Shown here: positions 60,410-64,000 of the stretch, one piece after another
Numbering within the stretch: the stretch's first letter is position 1
Layout: every line of letters starts with the position of its first letter
From: Silene conica
Lineage: Eukaryota > Streptophyta > Magnoliopsida > Caryophyllales > Caryophyllaceae
Length of the DNA stretch: 64,000 nucleotides
Assembly (NCBI GenBank): GCA_029255685.2
Contig: CM055320.2
Location: forward strand, 13,192,614 to 13,256,613
Direction: 5' to 3'
Position numbers and translations under genes: made by a program
Notes under the pieces: model-generated
Seen by the model: the letters and a program-made list of their open reading frames with translations, nothing else
Told to the model about the DNA's origin: nothing
The model's database searches: none

Positions 60410-62770
60410 CTGACAATAGAGCAAAGCCCCATAATGAATCCGGCACAACTGTGTGACTCATCATGGATCGAACCATATCTAATAATGTTCGATTTCACCG
60501 TTCGGACACACCATTTAACTGTGGTGTTCCAGGTGGAGTTAACTGTAGTACAATACCACAGTCTTTAAGGTGTTGATCAAACTCATTCGAAAGATACTCA
60601 CCACCACGATCTGATCGTAGTGCTTTAATCTTTCTATCCAGTTGGTTTTCAACCTTCGCCTGGAATTCCTTGAACTTTTCAAAGGATTCACTTTTATGCT
60701 TCATTAAGTAGACATATCAGTATCTACTTAAATCATCCGTGAAAGTGATGAAATATCTATAGCCGTCTCGCGCGGTGATTGACATAGGTCCACATACATC
60801 TGTATGTACGAGGCATAATAGGTCAGCAGCTCGCATTCCAACACCTTTGAAGGAAATACATGTCATTTTACCTATGAGACATGATTCACATGTGCCAAAT
60901 GATTCATAATCAAATGGAGATATAGCGCCATTCTGTATTAGTTGCTTTACACGTTTCTCATTTATGTGTCCCATACGACAGTGCCATAGATATGTTTGAT
61001 CTTTGTCACCAACCTTTAATTTCTTATTATTCATGTGTAATATTTCAGTCGATTGATGTAAGACATATCCACCATTCATGGAAACTGCATTACCATAAAT
61101 CATTCCATATAAAGAGAAAATACAGCTATTATCCTTTATTAAGAATGAAAATTCGTCTTTATCGAGTACGAAAACTGAAATAATGTTCTTAGATAAACTG
61201 GGTTCCGACTCGCAGGTCCACATCACCCTTTGCGAGAGGTGTGATGTTTTTTAGGCCCTGCAAATGATTACACAGACTAGAACCACAACCAGTATCAAGT
61301 ACCCAAGTTCCGAAATTTGCATGGTTAATCTCAATCATATGAATATAAGATGACATACCAACAGGAGCGACGCGGCCTGCTTTTATGTCCTCACGGTACA
61401 CTAGACAGTTCCGCCTCAATGCCCAGTCTTGTGGCAATGGTGGCACTCAATGTTACCGTCTTTGCTCTTTGTCTTGCCTTGTGAGCTACTTGTCTCACCA
61501 GGCCCACTCTTAAATCCGGCCCTTTCGAATTGAGGCTTAGCTACTGTCAGCTCTGCTTGAGCTTTTCCCTTACCCTTTCCCTTGTTCCCAATCATGAGAA
61601 CATATTGCTTCATGCTCCCACTCAATTTAAGATCCTTCTCGGTCTGTACGATAAGGGAGTGTAGCTCATGAGGACTTTTCTTCATGGCATTCATGTAATA
61701 GTTTGCCCTGAATAAGGAAAAACCATCAAGAAGTGAATGAAGCATTCGATCAATGATCACGTTCTCACTGATCTTGCAGTTCAGGGACTCCAATTTTTCG
61801 ACATTCTCAATCATATTGAGAATGTGTGGGCTAACTGGTTGGCCCTTTTGAAGTTTCGCATCGATGAGCGACATGTGTGCTCATATGAAACGATTATCGG
61901 TGCTTTTGAGAACTCGTTTGTGAGCGTGGTGAAAATCTAATTTGCACCATGGGAAATGAAGCGTCTTTGCAAATTTGATTCCATTGCAAAGATAAGTACG
62001 TTCTTTATCGCACCCGCTTCCATAACAAAATCACTATAGGCTTGTGATACGTTAGCTCGAGCAATGGGGCCTGGTTTAGGTGGTAACGGCTCAGTCAAAT
62101 ACTTGAGCTTACCATCAGCTACAGCTGCATTCCGTAATGCAGCCTCTCAGTTCGCAAAGTTGGACCTATCATTTTCAGTCGCGTTGACTGATTCATGTGG
62201 TCCATAAAAGCCTTAAGCCAAGATTCTTTTATTAGTGTGACACTAGGCATAGGGGCATCATTATGACCAGCCATAGTATTTGCAGTATTATTGTTTTGTT
62301 TAGGTGAATTCGACACTGTAAAGAAGAAATTAAAAGATAATATGCATACCAACGTTTTGTAAATAGTCTAGCAAAACAGTTTAATACGATAACTTTAGCA
62401 TTTATATAATTGATCTTCCTCAAGAACTATATAAACGATCCCAAGACTCAATTTCAGTAAATTGATAAGCCAACCTCTTTGCTAATTCTACATTTAGAAT
62501 TCTTGGTCGATAAATTTATGTAAATTCTATCTTTAGTCCAGCATAACCACAGGATCGTACGAGGGCCATGATGTTGAGGTAAAATAAGTCAACAGCTACT
62601 ACTTAACCAACGTAGAAGGGGTCATATGGAGAGTAAGGTCCTATATGCCTGGCGACGAAGAAGGGATTCATAGTAATTTGACTTATAAAAAACTAATCTC
62701 AATTTTAGGTTATAGAGGAAGATCCCATCATCTTTAATTTGAAGTCATTTAAGTGAACAAATATCTAGCA

Positions 62771-63385
62771 TGCGAGAATGAATAAACTAAGGTGATGGTT
62801 TTAAGAAAATAAGTGTGACATCTGTATGTCGACACAGACTAGCATACATACTATATGAGTCAATTTCCATGCATTCTCAGGTGGTTTGGTTTAGGCGGAA
62901 AAATGATGTAAAACATGTGAATGAAAAGCAAAATGGAAATAAAAACGAAAATAAATCAAGTCCTAGTGTGACCTATCCTACCAAAAAGAACAAAAATATA
63001 ACTTGGAATCCATTCATCAATAGACCCTCGAAGCTTGTCTTGTCTTGATGTTCCTTTTTGGTGCTGTAGTGGGAGTGAGCAATCCGATCTCCGTCTTGAT
63101 CTTCTTAAATTACATTTAATAGATTACAAAGCACAATCCTATTATTACATTCTAATCCCAAAATAATTTAAAAAGAAAGGAGATTCGAGATCTCATAAAT
63201 ACATCACAAATTATGTTTCCTTCATTACGAAAACATAATTTACTAAGGCCACACTAAGTTTTACAAAATACCACTGATTGCAAAAGCGTAAATAAATCCA
63301 TTCATTCATTCAACAATAATATATAATATATAAAATACAAGATGCATCATACTAATTAAATTAATCTTTCAAGACATAATTGATG
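62771..63385. other. Noncoding, nothing recognised
   Basis: AT-rich DNA where a copia 5' LTR would be expected; no similarity to the LTR at 47727 is visible. Confidence 0.4.
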
Positions 63386-64000
63386 CCCGTCGTTGAGGGT
63401 ACCAAAGATAAAATTTATAATTCCTAACTTTAACAATAGATAGTGAAAGTCAGGGTCGAACCACAAGGAGGTGGGGAATGTTTATTGTTTGGTGTTAATG
63501 TTAAGGTAACAATTTTTTAGGGTTTGGATTGGTTGATTACTATATCTAAAGCAAAGATTAAAATAAAACAAGAATTTAAAGATGAGAGTAAAATATAATA
63601 AAAGGGATGCTAGGATGTTTGGGTAATAAAAAGCTAAGGTAAAATAAATCCTAAGGTCAACATGTATTGCAGTCGCGTAAGGGGGTGTAACATATCTTTT
63701 TAGGTCTATGTTACCTAATAGCTCCTTTCGGCCTATGCTATTAGTTCCTAGGTCTCACAATTATTGGGTGTCAACAATAAGGGTGATTCCTAAATCCCAG
63801 GTTACATACTTTTCAGCCTTTAGTAACCTATCCGTCTTAAAGTGTAAACCAATGCCCTTCCCGTATCTTTCAATCTTGGGTAGGTCATTACTAACATCCT
63901 ACAAGTCTCCTATTGGTCTCATTGCAGGATATTATAATTTATAAGAAAAGACGAAATAAGAAAACAGACGCGAGTGGTCGACCGACCGGCTACTCCAGTC
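63386..64000. repeat. Possible edge of another LTR-type repeat, runs off the window
   Basis: GATGCCCGTCGTTGAGGGTA, then GTCAGGGTCGAACCACAAGG, resembles a segment often met in plant Ty3-type LTRs or leaders. No terminal repeat, primer site or coding region is seen, so the call rests on recollection of that motif only. Confidence 0.3.

Larger units (their letters stand above)
47727..62770 (-). mobile_element. Ty1/copia element fossil, split by a 9-kb insertion
   Basis: Parts in plus order: LTR 47727-48717, reverse transcriptase/RNase H region about 49617-50627 (YVDDILLIENDIPLLSSV, SRIPYASAIGSIMYTMICTR), the integrase C-terminal side up to 51354, then the inserted LARD (51355-60409), then the integrase core from 60415 (KALRSDRGGEYLSNEFD, GTPQLNGVSER), GAG-pre-integrase (YLWHCRMGHINEKRVKQ), protease (WVLDTGCGSSLCNHL), zinc knuckle and gag to about 62352, and an untranslated leader to about 62770. 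It is the same family as the copia fossil at 22997. Apart from the insertion it has a few breaks. The 5' LTR was not found in the window. Confidence 0.88.

Noticed and set aside
62771-64000. Expected 5' LTR of the split copia element
   Set aside because: I looked for the LTR ends and a tRNA-Met primer site and found neither; the element's far end is missing or outside the window.
1-64000. Search for 5S rRNA in LTRs (Cassandra-type elements), rRNA genes and disease-resistance or defence gene clusters
   Set aside because: No matching sequence was seen by eye on either strand.

Overview
The window reads as intergenic and gene-poor nuclear DNA from a flowering plant. It is AT-rich, holds almost no intact host genes, and is packed with plant-type transposons: Ty1/copia and Ty3-like LTR elements, hAT, Mutator-like and PIF/Harbinger elements, Stowaway MITEs, Helitrons, and non-LTR (LINE) fragments. 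A plant mTERF gene relic and a TTC38-like exon pair fit a plant. A eudicot is likely, and the overall repeat style recalls Caryophyllales, but that last step is only an impression. No CRISPR, operon, rRNA or tRNA gene was seen.

Layout. 1-8 kb: noncoding DNA with a tandem duplication, a 320-bp MULE-type MITE with a perfect 9-bp target duplication, a PIF/Harbinger MITE, and a 1.1-kb Harbinger-like element made largely of GAACTGAACTTATAGG arrays around a trinucleotide microsatellite. 8-14 kb: a non-autonomous hAT, a LINE zinc-binding fragment, and a minus-strand mTERF gene (10916-13936) that is broken by two frameshifts and by a 1.9-kb MULE carrying what look like captured gene pieces. 14-21 kb: a very AT-rich cluster of Helitron ends, with at least four diagnostic hairpin+CTAG 3' termini and several TC-type 5' termini, in both orientations. 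21-33 kb: Stowaway MITEs, a minisatellite, a degraded copia element, a junction-rich patch of Ty3-like gag/protease and two different LTRs, a second small hAT, and a 5'-truncated non-LTR fragment with an unusual C-terminal domain.

33-46 kb: two host gene remnants on the plus strand (a TTC38-like exon pair, then exons of an unrecognised gene), with a young copia element (34973-39941) inserted in the last exon of the second. A 4.9-kb hAT with a recognisable but damaged transposase follows at 40988-45869. 46-64 kb: an LTR-like piece with an internal tandem array, then a long minus-strand copia element whose integrase region is split by a very young 9.06-kb LTR element (51355-60409). That element has long LTRs, a clear primer-binding site and target duplication, but no recognisable protein genes (LARD-type).

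There is no set of genes working together as a pathway. The order of events is the story: host exons and older copia/Ty3 copies form the base, hAT and Stowaway elements landed in LTRs, Helitrons nested in Helitrons, and the most recent arrivals by end similarity are the copia at 34973 and the LARD at 51355.
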